Part shown: in pieces, positions 33,139 through 41,665 of the stretch
Layout: every line of letters begins with the position of its first letter
Position numbering within the stretch: position 1 is the first letter of the stretch
Assembly: GCF_000317695.1 (NCBI RefSeq)
Contig: NC_019771.1
Location: 5,074,001-5,138,000 of the forward strand
Origin: Anabaena cylindrica PCC 7122
GTDB taxonomy: Bacteria; Cyanobacteriota; Cyanobacteriia; Cyanobacteriales; Nostocaceae
Direction of reading: 5' to 3'
Length of the DNA: 64,000 nucleotides
Translations under genes and position numbers: made by a program
The notes under the pieces: generated by a model
Told to the model about the DNA's origin: nothing
The model's database searches: none
The model's input: only the letters and a program-made list of their open reading frames with translations

Positions 33139-35625
33139 TTACTGGCTTTGTTCCTGAAGGAGCGATCGCCAATCTGCGATCGCTTTTTCTGTCCACAGCC
33201 AATTTTGAGCCAATTTCTCGACCGTAAACTTCGCAGGTTCATTCTCAATCACTGTTTGACGCAGTTTAATTGCTTCTTTCAGATATTGCGCTTGTCTTGC
33301 AACAGGTTGATTATTTACAGATTTATATAAACCCAAAGCTAACCCCGCATAAGAAGTTAAAGCCGCTGGTGGCATAATCGGATTGGGAGATTCGGCTTCT
33401 GTCAAAGTTGCATTCTGGGGATTGAGTGACAAATTCAAAGCCTTGAACCAGGCATCATTAGCGCGATTTAAATTTCCCTCTGCATAGTAAGCGAATCCCA
33501 AAGCATTATTATACAACACAGAATCCGGTTGATCCCGCACCGCAATTTCCCAATAACGACGAGCATCATCAAAACTGTATTTGTTATCTCTAGTTTGAGC
33601 AAATTGCCAAGCCAAGCGTCCCCGTAAAAAGTTGACAGATGGATCTTCAGTTTGCTTAGTAGGAATCAGCGCTAAAGCAGTTTCTGCTGATTTCAAAGCG
33701 CCACGATTCAATAATTCATCTACAGCCTCTAACCCTGCTTTTAAATTACCTTGACTCAATTGTTCTGTAGCCGTAGCAGTGACAATTCCTGTATTTGATG
33801 TTTGTAGATTAATGGGTTCTAATTTGCGGTTAGCAAAATTATCGGTAGGAATCGGCGGGATTTTGCCGACCACTGACGGTCGATGCTGCCACCACATCGC
33901 ACCCATCAGAATTGCCAGTCCTGCACCCACAAGCCCGAAAATTGGCCATAATCGGCGACGGCGACCTGGTGGATGAATTGATGGTAATGGAGATTGTTGA
34001 AAGTTTGCCTGATTAGCTTCAACAATTGGCGTAGTTGAGGCTGTTTCTGCTACACTATCCCCCCATAAATCTAAATCTTCTTCTACCTGTGAAGGCTGCT
34101 TCTCCTGGTGATCATTTTCCCGTACTGGCTGCTCTAGTTCCGCCTTCATGGAAGTTTCTTCAGTAGAAACTTGTGGATTACCTAACTGACGAAACAAATC
34201 GGAAACAATTGCCGAATCTTCATCATAACCAGGTTGATCATACTCAATTTCATCCAAAAGATCTCCCCACGTATCATCCCCTAGCCAATCAAGCTCAGAT
34301 GCATCCCGTGCTAAACCTGAAGGCATCATATCCTCAAAATTTAAAGCCATCTGGGCATCATCTGTAGCAGCATACATCGAATTAACTGATGTTCCCACAG
34401 GCGAGTGATATTCATTGAACAATTCCGCATTTGCAGACAAACCAATTTGCGGAGACAGAAAACCTTCAAATTCCCGCTGTAGATACAGCATTGGTAACGC
34501 CCAGTACATCTGGTGAGAACCATAGGCAGAAATTAAGCCTTGACGTACTCGACTCACACACAAATCTAGGGGATAGCCCTGACTTAAGTTACGGTAAAAC
34601 AATTGCGTTAATGTCAGCGCCACTTCATCAGGAATCCGTTCTGACATCGCCAAAACGCTTCTTAAACCCCTTTTCACCAAACTTTCAGTTAGATTACGTT
34701 CTCCTGTCTCCCCAGATGTATCAGCCTTAGCTCTGTATGCTCCCAAACAAGAGTTAAATACTGCCATTTGAATATTATTATTCACCAGCAACCCTGCTAA
34801 ATCATCGCCGCTGAGGATTTCTGTTAAGCCAGTTCTTCTACTGACTAGATAAATTTCTCCTCCATTAGTCCCCAAATTACTATGGCCGGAGTAATGCAGA
34901 ACGTGATATCGTCCCTGTTCTAGAGCTTGGGTTAACTCTTCCCTGCCTGGTTGATCAAGAAGCGTTAGTTCAATCTCTGGAAAATAATTTCCATTTTCAG
35001 TGGTTCGGGGGTTCTGGCGATGTAATTCGGCTTGCAAGTTAATTGCTTCTTGTTTGAGCAAATCAAGACGCACTTGGTCAGTGGGGGAAGAAATAACCAT
35101 CAATACCTTTACCCCGCTGTCTTCCTGTGGCGTGGGGATGTTGCGAGTTGCTAATCTTGATGTTGCGGGAATTCCACTTTGGTAACGAGAAAAAGCGATA
35201 TATGGCCCAGTAGCTAAAGGGCGATCGCCTGCGTGCATCACTTCCCAAGGCAAACGCGCCAACTTATTATCTTTAAGTCCTAAACGCAAGCGCAGTACCT
35301 GCTGCTGATTCTGGGCAATACCCTGGGCAGTAATCCAACTATCTCTAAGAGTGCCTTGAAACAAAGCATTATACAATTGTTGACCCAATGCCACCAAGTT
35401 TACAGAGTTTCTAGCGATGCCTGCGGCAGACTGCGACGCAGCATCCCCCTGTAGCACCAACTGTAAAGGGTCATTCATTAAATGTCCTGCTGCCGCCAAC
35501 CACTCAGCCACAGGCCAAGTTACCAATTCCTCTGCCAATGGCACCCCAGGTGCGACTTGTTCCGTCCGCACCAAGTAGTCATTCTGCCCTACTGGGGTTA
35601 CGGAAATGTGAAATTCCTGGGTCAC
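33139..35625 (-). CDS. hetF: Heterocyst differentiation CHAT protease HetF
   Basis: Caspase-like protease required for heterocyst differentiation and normal cell division in Nostoc/Anabaena. 828 residues, starting at a GTG (35625) with AGGAG five bases upstream. The CHAT protease domain occupies about residues 120-420, with His244/His248 in VLHYSGHSN and Cys293 in AVFNSCLGA as the likely dyad. A disordered acidic region lies at about 440-550. A transmembrane helix at about 557-580 (LWPIFGLVGAGLAILMGAMWW) follows a basic GRRRR cluster, and the C-terminal TPR-like helical part follows. Upstream and divergent lies the nsiR1 array, the arrangement known from Nostocales. Confidence 0.93.
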   Translation of the reverse strand: MTQEFHISVTPVGQNDYLVRTEQVAPGVPLAEELVTWPVAEWLAAAGHLMNDPLQLVLQGDAASQSAAGIARNSVNLVALGQQLYNALFQGTLRDSWITAQGIAQNQQQVLRLRLGLKDNKLARLPWEVMHAGDRPLATGPYIAFSRYQSGIPATSRLATRNIPTPQEDSGVKVLMVISSPTDQVRLDLLKQEAINLQAELHRQNPRTTENGNYFPEIELTLLDQPGREELTQALEQGRYHVLHYSGHSNLGTNGGEIYLVSRRTGLTEILSGDDLAGLLVNNNIQMAVFNSCLGAYRAKADTSGETGERNLTESLVKRGLRSVLAMSERIPDEVALTLTQLFYRNLSQGYPLDLCVSRVRQGLISAYGSHQMYWALPMLYLQREFEGFLSPQIGLSANAELFNEYHSPVGTSVNSMYAATDDAQMALNFEDMMPSGLARDASELDWLGDDTWGDLLDEIEYDQPGYDEDSAIVSDLFRQLGNPQVSTEETSMKAELEQPVRENDHQEKQPSQVEEDLDLWGDSVAETASTTPIVEANQANFQQSPLPSIHPPGRRRRLWPIFGLVGAGLAILMGAMWWQHRPSVVGKIPPIPTDNFANRKLEPINLQTSNTGIVTATATEQLSQGNLKAGLEAVDELLNRGALKSAETALALIPTKQTEDPSVNFLRGRLAWQFAQTRDNKYSFDDARRYWEIAVRDQPDSVLYNNALGFAYYAEGNLNRANDAWFKALNLSLNPQNATLTEAESPNPIMPPAALTSYAGLALGLYKSVNNQPVARQAQYLKEAIKLRQTVIENEPAKFTVEKLAQNWLWTEKAIADWRSLLQEQSQ

Positions 35626-35808
35626 AACTTCTCCTGTTTGCCTCCTAAATCCGGTTTGAACCGTAAAAATTTCTAGTCCTTTCTCCCTCTAGCTGATACT
35701 TTAGAAGCATATTGCCAAGGAATGTTTCTGATTTTGTGTTGTTTCGCCTTTTTGGCTCGAACAACTTTATCCGGATTGGATTACTTCAGACTAGAACACT
35801 TTAATGGT

Positions 35809-35868
35809 AGATGCACCTTGATCTTCAACTCCCCTGGTAGGCTAACACCCGCCGGGGGTTTTCTTTTT
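35809..35868 (+). ncRNA. nsiR1: NsiR1 small RNA, copy 1
   Basis: First unit of the array. TCCGGA (35770-35775), the DIF+ heterocyst-type promoter motif, lies about 35-40 bp before the predicted 5' end AGATGCACCTTGATC. The RNA ends in an ACACCCGCCGGGGG hairpin with TTTTCTTTTT. It is oriented away from hetF and lies 184 bp upstream of its GTG, so it is antisense to a long hetF 5' leader. The most diverged of the full units in the middle (CTTGATCTTCAACT). Confidence 0.8.
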
Positions 35869-36051
35869 AATTTTGGCAAAAAAAGCAATCTTTGACCCAA
35901 GAATTTCTTTTCAAACTATCAGTAGATCGAATTCTGATAAATAACTCCCCCAACCAACTACTAGCCATAGGAATTTCTTTCCGTAAGCAATAGCCAGATT
36001 TGGTGAAATTTATCCGGAGCATAGTCATATAACCAGGAACGTTTAAATGGT

Positions 36052-36107
36052 AGATGCACCCTGATAATTAATTTCCCCTAGTTGGCTAACACCACTGGGG
36101 GTTTTTT
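36052..36107 (+). ncRNA. nsiR1: NsiR1 small RNA, copy 2
   Basis: TCCGGA at 36013-36018; RNA AGATGCACCCTGATAATTAA..., ending ACCACTGGGGGTTTTTT. About 56 nt. The spacing from copy 1 is 243 bp, longer than the usual 131-138 bp unit. Confidence 0.82.
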
Positions 36108-36188
36108 ATATGGTTGACAATATCAATAAATTGAAACGCCACCAAATTTTTCCGGAGATAACATTAAACCTGAGAACATTTAATTAGT

Positions 36189-36244
36189 AGATGCACCCTG
36201 ATAACTAACTTCCCCTAGCTGGCTAACACCACTGGGGGTTTTTT
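36189..36244 (+). ncRNA. nsiR1: NsiR1 small RNA, copy 3
   Basis: TCCGGA at 36151-36156; RNA AGATGCACCCTGATAACTAA..., terminator ACCACTGGGGGTTTTTT. Almost identical to copy 4 including the upstream 40 bp, indicating a recent tandem duplication. Confidence 0.83.
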
Positions 36245-36325
36245 ATGTGGTTGACAATATCAATAAATTGAAACGCCACCAAATTTTTCCGGAGATAACA
36301 TTAAACCTGAGAACATTTAATTAGT

Positions 36326-36382
36326 AGATGCACCCTGATAACTAACTTCCCCTAGCTGGCTAACACCCACTGGGGGTTTTTT
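36326..36382 (+). ncRNA. nsiR1: NsiR1 small RNA, copy 4
   Basis: TCCGGA at 36288-36293; transcript body identical to copy 3 apart from one extra C in the terminator stem (ACACCCACTGGGGG), which strengthens the hairpin. Confidence 0.83.
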
Positions 36383-36456
36383 ATTCATAAACTAAAAACG
36401 ATTATGCACCTCAATTGATCCGGAGATAGCATTAGACCTGAGAACATTTAATTAGT

Positions 36457-36512
36457 AGATGCACCCTGATAACTAACTTCCCCTAGCTGGCTAACACCAC
36501 TTGGGGTTTTTT
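36457..36512 (+). ncRNA. nsiR1: NsiR1 small RNA, copy 5
   Basis: TCCGGA at 36419-36424; RNA as in copies 3 and 4, terminator ACCACTTGGGGTTTTTT. It is followed by about 200 bp without a unit, so one copy may have been lost between copies 5 and 6. Confidence 0.82.
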
Positions 36513-36752
36513 GTAGTTAGTAACCATCATAGTTCATAAAACCATGGACAAAGATATCATGGTTTACTTCTTATGGAATAAATTTCACCACGACGTTGAT
36601 TTAGACCACCGACTATTAAGGACTAAAAATGTTTATTTATGCCTAAAATAGCCTATGTCTGACTATAAATCAACTCAAGTTTTGTAAAACAACCCTGATT
36701 CTCAAAAATTTATCCGGAGTACGGTATGAAATCTGAGAACACTTAACTGGTA

Positions 36753-36809
36753 GATGCACCCTGATAACTAATTTCCCCTGGTAGGCTAACACCCACTGGG
36801 GGTTTTTTG
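36753..36809 (+). ncRNA. nsiR1: NsiR1 small RNA, copy 6
   Basis: TCCGGA at 36714-36719; RNA AGATGCACCCTGATAACTAATT..., with GGTAGGCTAACACCCACTGG in the 3' part and TTTTTT. Confidence 0.82.
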
Positions 36810-36888
36810 TAGTTAGCAACAATCATACTACCCTATCTCTGAAAAATTTATCCGTAGCCAGTAGATTTAAAAATTACAGTTACTTGCT

Positions 36889-36943
36889 ATATTCACCCTG
36901 ATAACTAACTTCCCCTAGCTGACCAACACTCTCTGAGAGTTTT
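36889..36943 (+). ncRNA. nsiR1: NsiR1 small RNA, copy 7 (divergent)
   Basis: Degenerate unit. The promoter motif is TCCGTA (36850-36855) and the 5' end ATATTCACCCTG replaces AGATGCACCCTG. The middle (TGATAACTAACTTCCCCTAG) is conserved. The terminator stem is replaced by ACTC/GAGT-type pairing (CACTCTCTGAGAGTTTT), so hairpin capacity remains although the sequence differs. Confidence 0.6.
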
Positions 36944-37022
36944 CGCTTCTGAATCAAAAACAAACTTCTGGGGGAGAAATTTATCCGGAGGATAGTGAAG
37001 CACCTGAGAAAACTAAATTGGT

Positions 37023-37079
37023 AGATGCACCCTGATAACTAATTTCCCCTAGCTGGTTAATACCTACTGGGGGTTTTTT
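37023..37079 (+). ncRNA. nsiR1: NsiR1 small RNA, copy 8
   Basis: TCCGGA at 36984-36989; RNA AGATGCACCCTGATAACTAATT..., terminator ACCTACTGGGGGTTTTTT. Last unit of the array, the farthest from hetF. Confidence 0.82.
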
Positions 37080-37080
37080 A

Positions 37081-37939
37081 TTGGCAAAGACAAGCTTCAT
37101 ATCGCTATCTGCTAACAGGCTAGGGCTGTTGCGATATTCTAGCCTAATTACCACTGGCTAGAAAGTCCCAGTTTAACCTGTTATCTGCCAAAAGCAACAC
37201 CCCGTTCCTAAATCGCTTTCACTCCATTTTGGGATGAAGCTATGACTTCAGAATGATTGCCGTGATATATAACTAGGGTTCTTAATAATTTTTCCACAAT
37301 TTAAACTTTGTTTAGCAACCCCATTTTTACTATGGAGTTGGGAATAGGTCACTAAACAATGGTTTTTTAGCTGATTAGAAACCCTAAATTGACACGTCGG
37401 TGCTAATATTTCCAGCTATGTTAAGAAATTTAAATGTAGGGCGTGTTGTCGCGCAGCACAACGAACCGTCAAGAATTCTATAACGATGTAAGTACTAGTG
37501 GTTTATCAGGTAACTAATCAAACTGACTACTTACTTAAAGCTCTAAAAGCATCAGGACTTACGCAAAACAGAACGGAAGTAGGGGTAATACCGCAACGGG
37601 CAAGCTACATGAATTACCCCTAAGAATCAGGTTTTAGATTCAATCTTGCGTAAGTCCTAAGCATAACAAACGCAATAATTTTCCACTCAAAAAAAAATTC
37701 ATAGAAAATTCATGGAGAAAATCATTGTTATTATGTCGTATTTACACTGACAAAGAAGGTAAACTTCCTCAGAAACAATGGTTTTGCCAATTCAAGGCTA
37801 GTGAATTGACGGATGTTAATAAAGGTTAAGTTTATTGATTTAGTGAAAATACGGATGGATATTTAACTAAAGTGGTTGTATGTGTCACGATTAAGTCTAA
37901 AGCTAGAAAATCCAGTCACACACATAGCTATACAAATGT
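37081..37939. other. Intergenic region between the nsiR1 array and the acyl-AMP ligase gene
   Basis: About 860 bp without a recognisable gene. It contains a 105-bp MITE-like element (37554-37658) and otherwise AT-rich DNA in which I could not identify a promoter with confidence. Confidence 0.45.
37554..37658. mobile_element. MITE-like element, AGGACTTACGCAA ends
   Basis: 105 bp with perfect 13-bp terminal inverted repeats, AGGACTTACGCAA (37554-37566) and TTGCGTAAGTCCT (37646-37658). No coding capacity. It shares its end sequence with the elements at 47933-48079 and 58615-58813 but not their interior, so a common transposase could have moved all of them. Confidence 0.7.
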
Positions 37940-38001
37940 ACTCCGTACAGGTGAGATATGTGTAGAGCAATAGATTCAGATAATCCTACTCTGTACGGAG
38001 T
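37940..38001 (+). promoter_or_regulatory. Inverted repeat covering the Shine-Dalgarno of the acyl-AMP ligase gene
   Basis: ACTCCGTACAG (37940-37950) and CTGTACGGAGT (37991-38001) are perfect 11-bp inverted repeats 40 nt apart. The right arm contains GGAG (37997-38000), the ribosome binding site of the gene starting at 38008. In an mRNA covering both arms, the stem would hide the site. Alternatively it is a protein-binding operator. Confidence 0.6.
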
Positions 38002-38007
38002 GGCTAA

Positions 38008-39846
38008 ATGAATCAATGCCCCGCTACCCAAAATTTGCCAATGACAAACGCCTCTACCTTGATAGAATTACTGCGCTGGCGTGCTACCCATGAAGTAGAT
38101 AAACTCGCCTATACGTTCCTGATTGACGGAAAAAAAGAGGGAAGCAAGTTAACCTATGGCGAACTTGACCTTCAAGCCCGTGCCATTGGCGCACTGTTGC
38201 AGCAATACAATGCCAAAGGACAGAGGGCTTTATTGCTTTACCCTCAAGGATTGGATGTCATAGCGGCTTTCTTGGGTAGTCTCTATGGTGGGGTGATAGC
38301 TATACCTGTACCACCGCCTGATGCGGGAAGGCTGAAGCGGGCTTTGCCTCGATTAAGGGCAATAGTAAAAGATGCAAATGCTTCCTTTGCCTTAACGACT
38401 CAACGCTTTCTTAGCATTTTGCAAGAGGCAGAATTAGATTTTCCAGAGTTTGAGCAGATACAATGGATAGCCACGGAAGAGATTGATCTGGCAATGGCAG
38501 AACAGTGGCAAGATCCTCAAGTGAGTTCAGATACCCTGGCATATCTGCAATATACATCGGGTTCGACCTCTACGCCTAAAGGGGTGATGATCAGCCACCA
38601 CAATATCATGCACCACTGTGGCTATTTGCAAAAAGCCTGTGGCTATGATGCAGAGAGTGTTTCTATCACTTGGATGCCTTATTTCCATGATTACGGACTG
38701 GTGGAAGGATTGACTGAGCCACTCTACAATGGTCATCCTTGCTATGTCATGTCTCCTCTAGCTTTCATTAAACAGCCGATTCGCTGGCTCCAGGCTATTT
38801 CTCAATATCGAGGGACTCATAGTCAGGCTCCCAACTTTGCTTATGAGCAGTGTGTTGGACGTGTTACTGATTTACAGATAGAAAGTCTTGATCTCAGCAG
38901 TTGGGTGGCAGCAGGTAATGCCGCAGAACCCATTAATCCTAGGGTGTTGGAAGAGTTTTTTGAGAAGTTTGCGCCCTGTGGATTCCGTTGGGAAAGCTTT
39001 GCGCCCGCTTATGGATTGGCAGAAGATACATTGCTGGTGTCAACTAGTCCTAGAGATAAACCACCTGTACTTTGTCTGGTAAAAACATCAGAAATTGAGA
39101 AAAACAAAATTGTCGAAGCCAGTAGCTGGGGCGATGGTGTGCGGGCTATTCCTGGATGTGGCCAGTTGGTGTGTGATACCAAAGTAGCGATCGCAAATCC
39201 CGATACCTTAACTCGTTGTTCAGCCGATGAGATAGGCGAGGTTTGGGTGGCTGATCCTAGTGTGGCTGGGGGTTACTGGAATCGTCCAACAGAGAGCGAG
39301 AGTACTTTCCAAGCCTACACTGTAGATACCAACGAGGGACCATTTCTCAGGACAGGAGACTTAGGTTTTATCAAAGATGGTGAGTTGTTCATCACGGGAC
39401 GGATCAAAGACTTGATCATTATCAGGGGTACTAACCACTATCCCCAAGATTTAGAGTGGACAGTGCAGCAAATTCATCCCGCCCTACGCCCAGACTACGG
39501 TGCAGCTTTTTCCATAGTTGTGGATGCAGTTGAGCGACTAGTGATAGTGCAGGAAGTCAAACGCAATCCTGAAGAGTTTATAGCCGATGAGGTAATTAAC
39601 AGTATTAGACAAGCGATCGCCGAAATTCATGAACTGCAAGTTTATGCGATCGTCTTAGCCAAACCAGGTAACGTCCTCAAGACATCCAGCGGCAAGATTC
39701 AGCGTCGTGCTTGTAAAGCCAGTTTCCTCGCAGGTGAATTGGGCGTGTTAGCAGACTGGAGTGAAAACCCTACATTTTGTGCCAGCTACCAACAACTATC
39801 ACAGGAAGTCGATTCCTTACTAGATCAAGTGCAAGTTACCCATTAA
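38008..39846 (+). CDS. Fatty acyl-AMP ligase (FAAL)
   Basis: ANL-superfamily adenylating enzyme of 612 residues that activates a fatty acid as acyl-AMP for transfer to an acyl carrier protein rather than to CoA. Core motifs: LQYTSGSTSTPKGVMISH (residues 180-197), ITWMPYFHDYGLVEG, APAYGLAEDTL (A5), FLRTGDLGF and GRIKDLIIIRGTNHYPQDLE. The C-terminal Lys motif is SSGKIQRRAC. The HDYGLVEG, NHYPQDLE and long PVPPPDAGR features are typical of FAALs. The ATG at 38008 has GGAG seven bases upstream. It is the first gene of a cluster, 10 bp ahead of the dehydrogenase. Confidence 0.93.
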   Translation: MNQCPATQNLPMTNASTLIELLRWRATHEVDKLAYTFLIDGKKEGSKLTYGELDLQARAIGALLQQYNAKGQRALLLYPQGLDVIAAFLGSLYGGVIAIPVPPPDAGRLKRALPRLRAIVKDANASFALTTQRFLSILQEAELDFPEFEQIQWIATEEIDLAMAEQWQDPQVSSDTLAYLQYTSGSTSTPKGVMISHHNIMHHCGYLQKACGYDAESVSITWMPYFHDYGLVEGLTEPLYNGHPCYVMSPLAFIKQPIRWLQAISQYRGTHSQAPNFAYEQCVGRVTDLQIESLDLSSWVAAGNAAEPINPRVLEEFFEKFAPCGFRWESFAPAYGLAEDTLLVSTSPRDKPPVLCLVKTSEIEKNKIVEASSWGDGVRAIPGCGQLVCDTKVAIANPDTLTRCSADEIGEVWVADPSVAGGYWNRPTESESTFQAYTVDTNEGPFLRTGDLGFIKDGELFITGRIKDLIIIRGTNHYPQDLEWTVQQIHPALRPDYGAAFSIVVDAVERLVIVQEVKRNPEEFIADEVINSIRQAIAEIHELQVYAIVLAKPGNVLKTSSGKIQRRACKASFLAGELGVLADWSENPTFCASYQQLSQEVDSLLDQVQVTH

Positions 39847-39856
39847 GGAGAAAACC

Positions 39857-41665
39857 ATGCAACCACTAAAGCAATTTTGGGTCGCAGAAGCACTAGAACG
39901 GGATTTAGGCGACCCTGGCAACCCAGATAATATGATGTCCTTCAAACAGGTAATAGACCTGGATGAAAAGGAAGAATTTCCTCACGAAATCATTAACTGG
40001 CTATACAACTGGAAACTCCAAGACTATTACATCCCTACAGAATGCGGTGGTGAGTTTACCGGCTTTGACGAGTTTATCTCCTTTGTCCGGGTGCTTTCAC
40101 GGCGAGATCAAACCGCTGCGATCGCATTCACTACCATGTTTTGGTCATATTTGGTCTGGATGGCAGGAACAGACGAGCAAAAACATACCCTATCCAGCTT
40201 CATGAAAGATGCCAACGGCACTATGTGTCTAGCCTATTCAGAAAAGGCTCATGGTAGCGACCTCCTGGGCGGAGATATGCAAGCCAAAAAAGCTTCTGGA
40301 GGCTACATCCTCAATGGAGAGAAATGGCCAATTAACCGCGCCACCATCTCTGGAGTTGCTTTTGTACTCGCCAGAACCGACGACGAAGGAGGAGCCAGAA
40401 GTCTTTCCCTGTTCATGGTAGAAAAGAGCAAAATTGACCAAGCCAACTATAGCCACCTCCCTAAAATCCTCACTCACGGAGTACGTGGTTCTGATATGAG
40501 TGGTATTCGCTTCGATAACTGCTACATCCCAGAATCCATGAGGTTAGGAGCAGAAGGCGCAGGACTAGAACTAGCACTCAAAGGCTTCCAAATTACCAGA
40601 GCCTTATGTGCAGCCTTTTCCCAAGGAGCAGCAGATACAGCCCTGCGTACCACCCTCAAATTTGCCCTAGAACGCAAACTATATGGCAAGACAGTCTTTG
40701 ATATGCCCCAACCCAAACGCACTCTTACAGATGGGTTTTTGGATATCCTTATTTGTGACTGTGCCACCATCGGAGTTGCGCGTGGATTTAATACCATGCC
40801 AGAGCAAATTAGCGTTTGGTCAGCAGTAGTCAAATACTTTGTTACTACCACCTTGGAAACAACGGTGCAGAATGTCTCCGTCGTTTTAGGTTCACGCTTC
40901 TATATGCGGGAAGCACACGACTGGGGCATTTTTCAAAAAGTTTTGCGGGATAACGCCATCATCAGTATGTTTGATGGCAGCACCGTCGTTAATCTTCATG
41001 CCCTACTTTTGCAACTGCGGCAGTTAGCTAAATCTCGTGTTAGAAATGCTGTAAATAACCTAGAAAAACTGCAAACACGCCTAGCTACAACTTTTGACCT
41101 CACACAGCCTTTACCCCCCTTCAACGGTAAAAAGCTGGAATTGGTCAACCGGGGTGGTGACGATGTACTCCAAGGACTAGATTTAGCCTTGACATCCCTA
41201 CAACACCTCAAGGCAGACTCAAATCTTGACCCAGACATTCTGTATCAGATCATCACCCTGACCAACATAGTTCAGGAAGAGTTAAACACGCTTGATGAAC
41301 AAATTACAGCTTCTACTTTCCAGTTTGGGCATGAGCAATCGCCAGAGGTGTTTGATATGGCGAAACAATACTGCGTCATGCACGTAGCGGCGGCTTGTGT
41401 GCATACGTGGCTTCATAACCGCAATCATCTGGGAAAATTCTTTGCTAACGGAGAGTGGCTGGCACTTAGCTTGCGGAAGCTAATGCTGGCATTTCGTTCT
41501 GCCAAAGCATTGCCTGGACGGATTGATGACGGGGCTGTTACCCAAGAGTTAATCCGCTTGTACAACCAAAACAAGATGTTTTCGATTGTTCCCTTCCAAC
41601 TAGCAAATTCTACACAACAGGAAACTACCAATGATGCAAGTCCAAAACTCCAACTCCAAGCTTAA
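39857..41665 (+). CDS. Acyl-CoA dehydrogenase family protein (probable acyl-ACP dehydrogenase)
   Basis: A 602-residue FAD-dependent dehydrogenase, longer than the usual 380-400 because of an extra C-terminal helical domain (about residues 390-600). FAD/substrate motifs: MCLAYSEKAHGSDLLG (residues 123-138), THGVRGSDMSGIRFDN and GFQITRALCAA. At the catalytic position the usual Tyr-Glu-Gly-Thr reads Phe-Asp373-Gly-Ser, so the base may be Asp or may lie elsewhere. Position between a FAAL and an ACP gene suggests that it introduces a double bond into an ACP-bound acyl chain (inference). AAGGAG is placed ahead of the start. Confidence 0.87.
   Translation: MQPLKQFWVAEALERDLGDPGNPDNMMSFKQVIDLDEKEEFPHEIINWLYNWKLQDYYIPTECGGEFTGFDEFISFVRVLSRRDQTAAIAFTTMFWSYLVWMAGTDEQKHTLSSFMKDANGTMCLAYSEKAHGSDLLGGDMQAKKASGGYILNGEKWPINRATISGVAFVLARTDDEGGARSLSLFMVEKSKIDQANYSHLPKILTHGVRGSDMSGIRFDNCYIPESMRLGAEGAGLELALKGFQITRALCAAFSQGAADTALRTTLKFALERKLYGKTVFDMPQPKRTLTDGFLDILICDCATIGVARGFNTMPEQISVWSAVVKYFVTTTLETTVQNVSVVLGSRFYMREAHDWGIFQKVLRDNAIISMFDGSTVVNLHALLLQLRQLAKSRVRNAVNNLEKLQTRLATTFDLTQPLPPFNGKKLELVNRGGDDVLQGLDLALTSLQHLKADSNLDPDILYQIITLTNIVQEELNTLDEQITASTFQFGHEQSPEVFDMAKQYCVMHVAAACVHTWLHNRNHLGKFFANGEWLALSLRKLMLAFRSAKALPGRIDDGAVTQELIRLYNQNKMFSIVPFQLANSTQQETTNDASPKLQLQA

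Noticed and set aside
35770..37080. nsiR1 region as a CRISPR or as stacked terminators
   Set aside because: Units of 131-138 bp with promoter motif, conserved RNA body and terminator fit tandem sRNA genes; the spacers are partly duplicated rather than unique.
40522..40851. 109-residue minus-strand frame inside the acyl-CoA dehydrogenase gene
   Set aside because: Lies entirely opposite a strongly conserved gene, low-complexity translation, no ribosome binding site.
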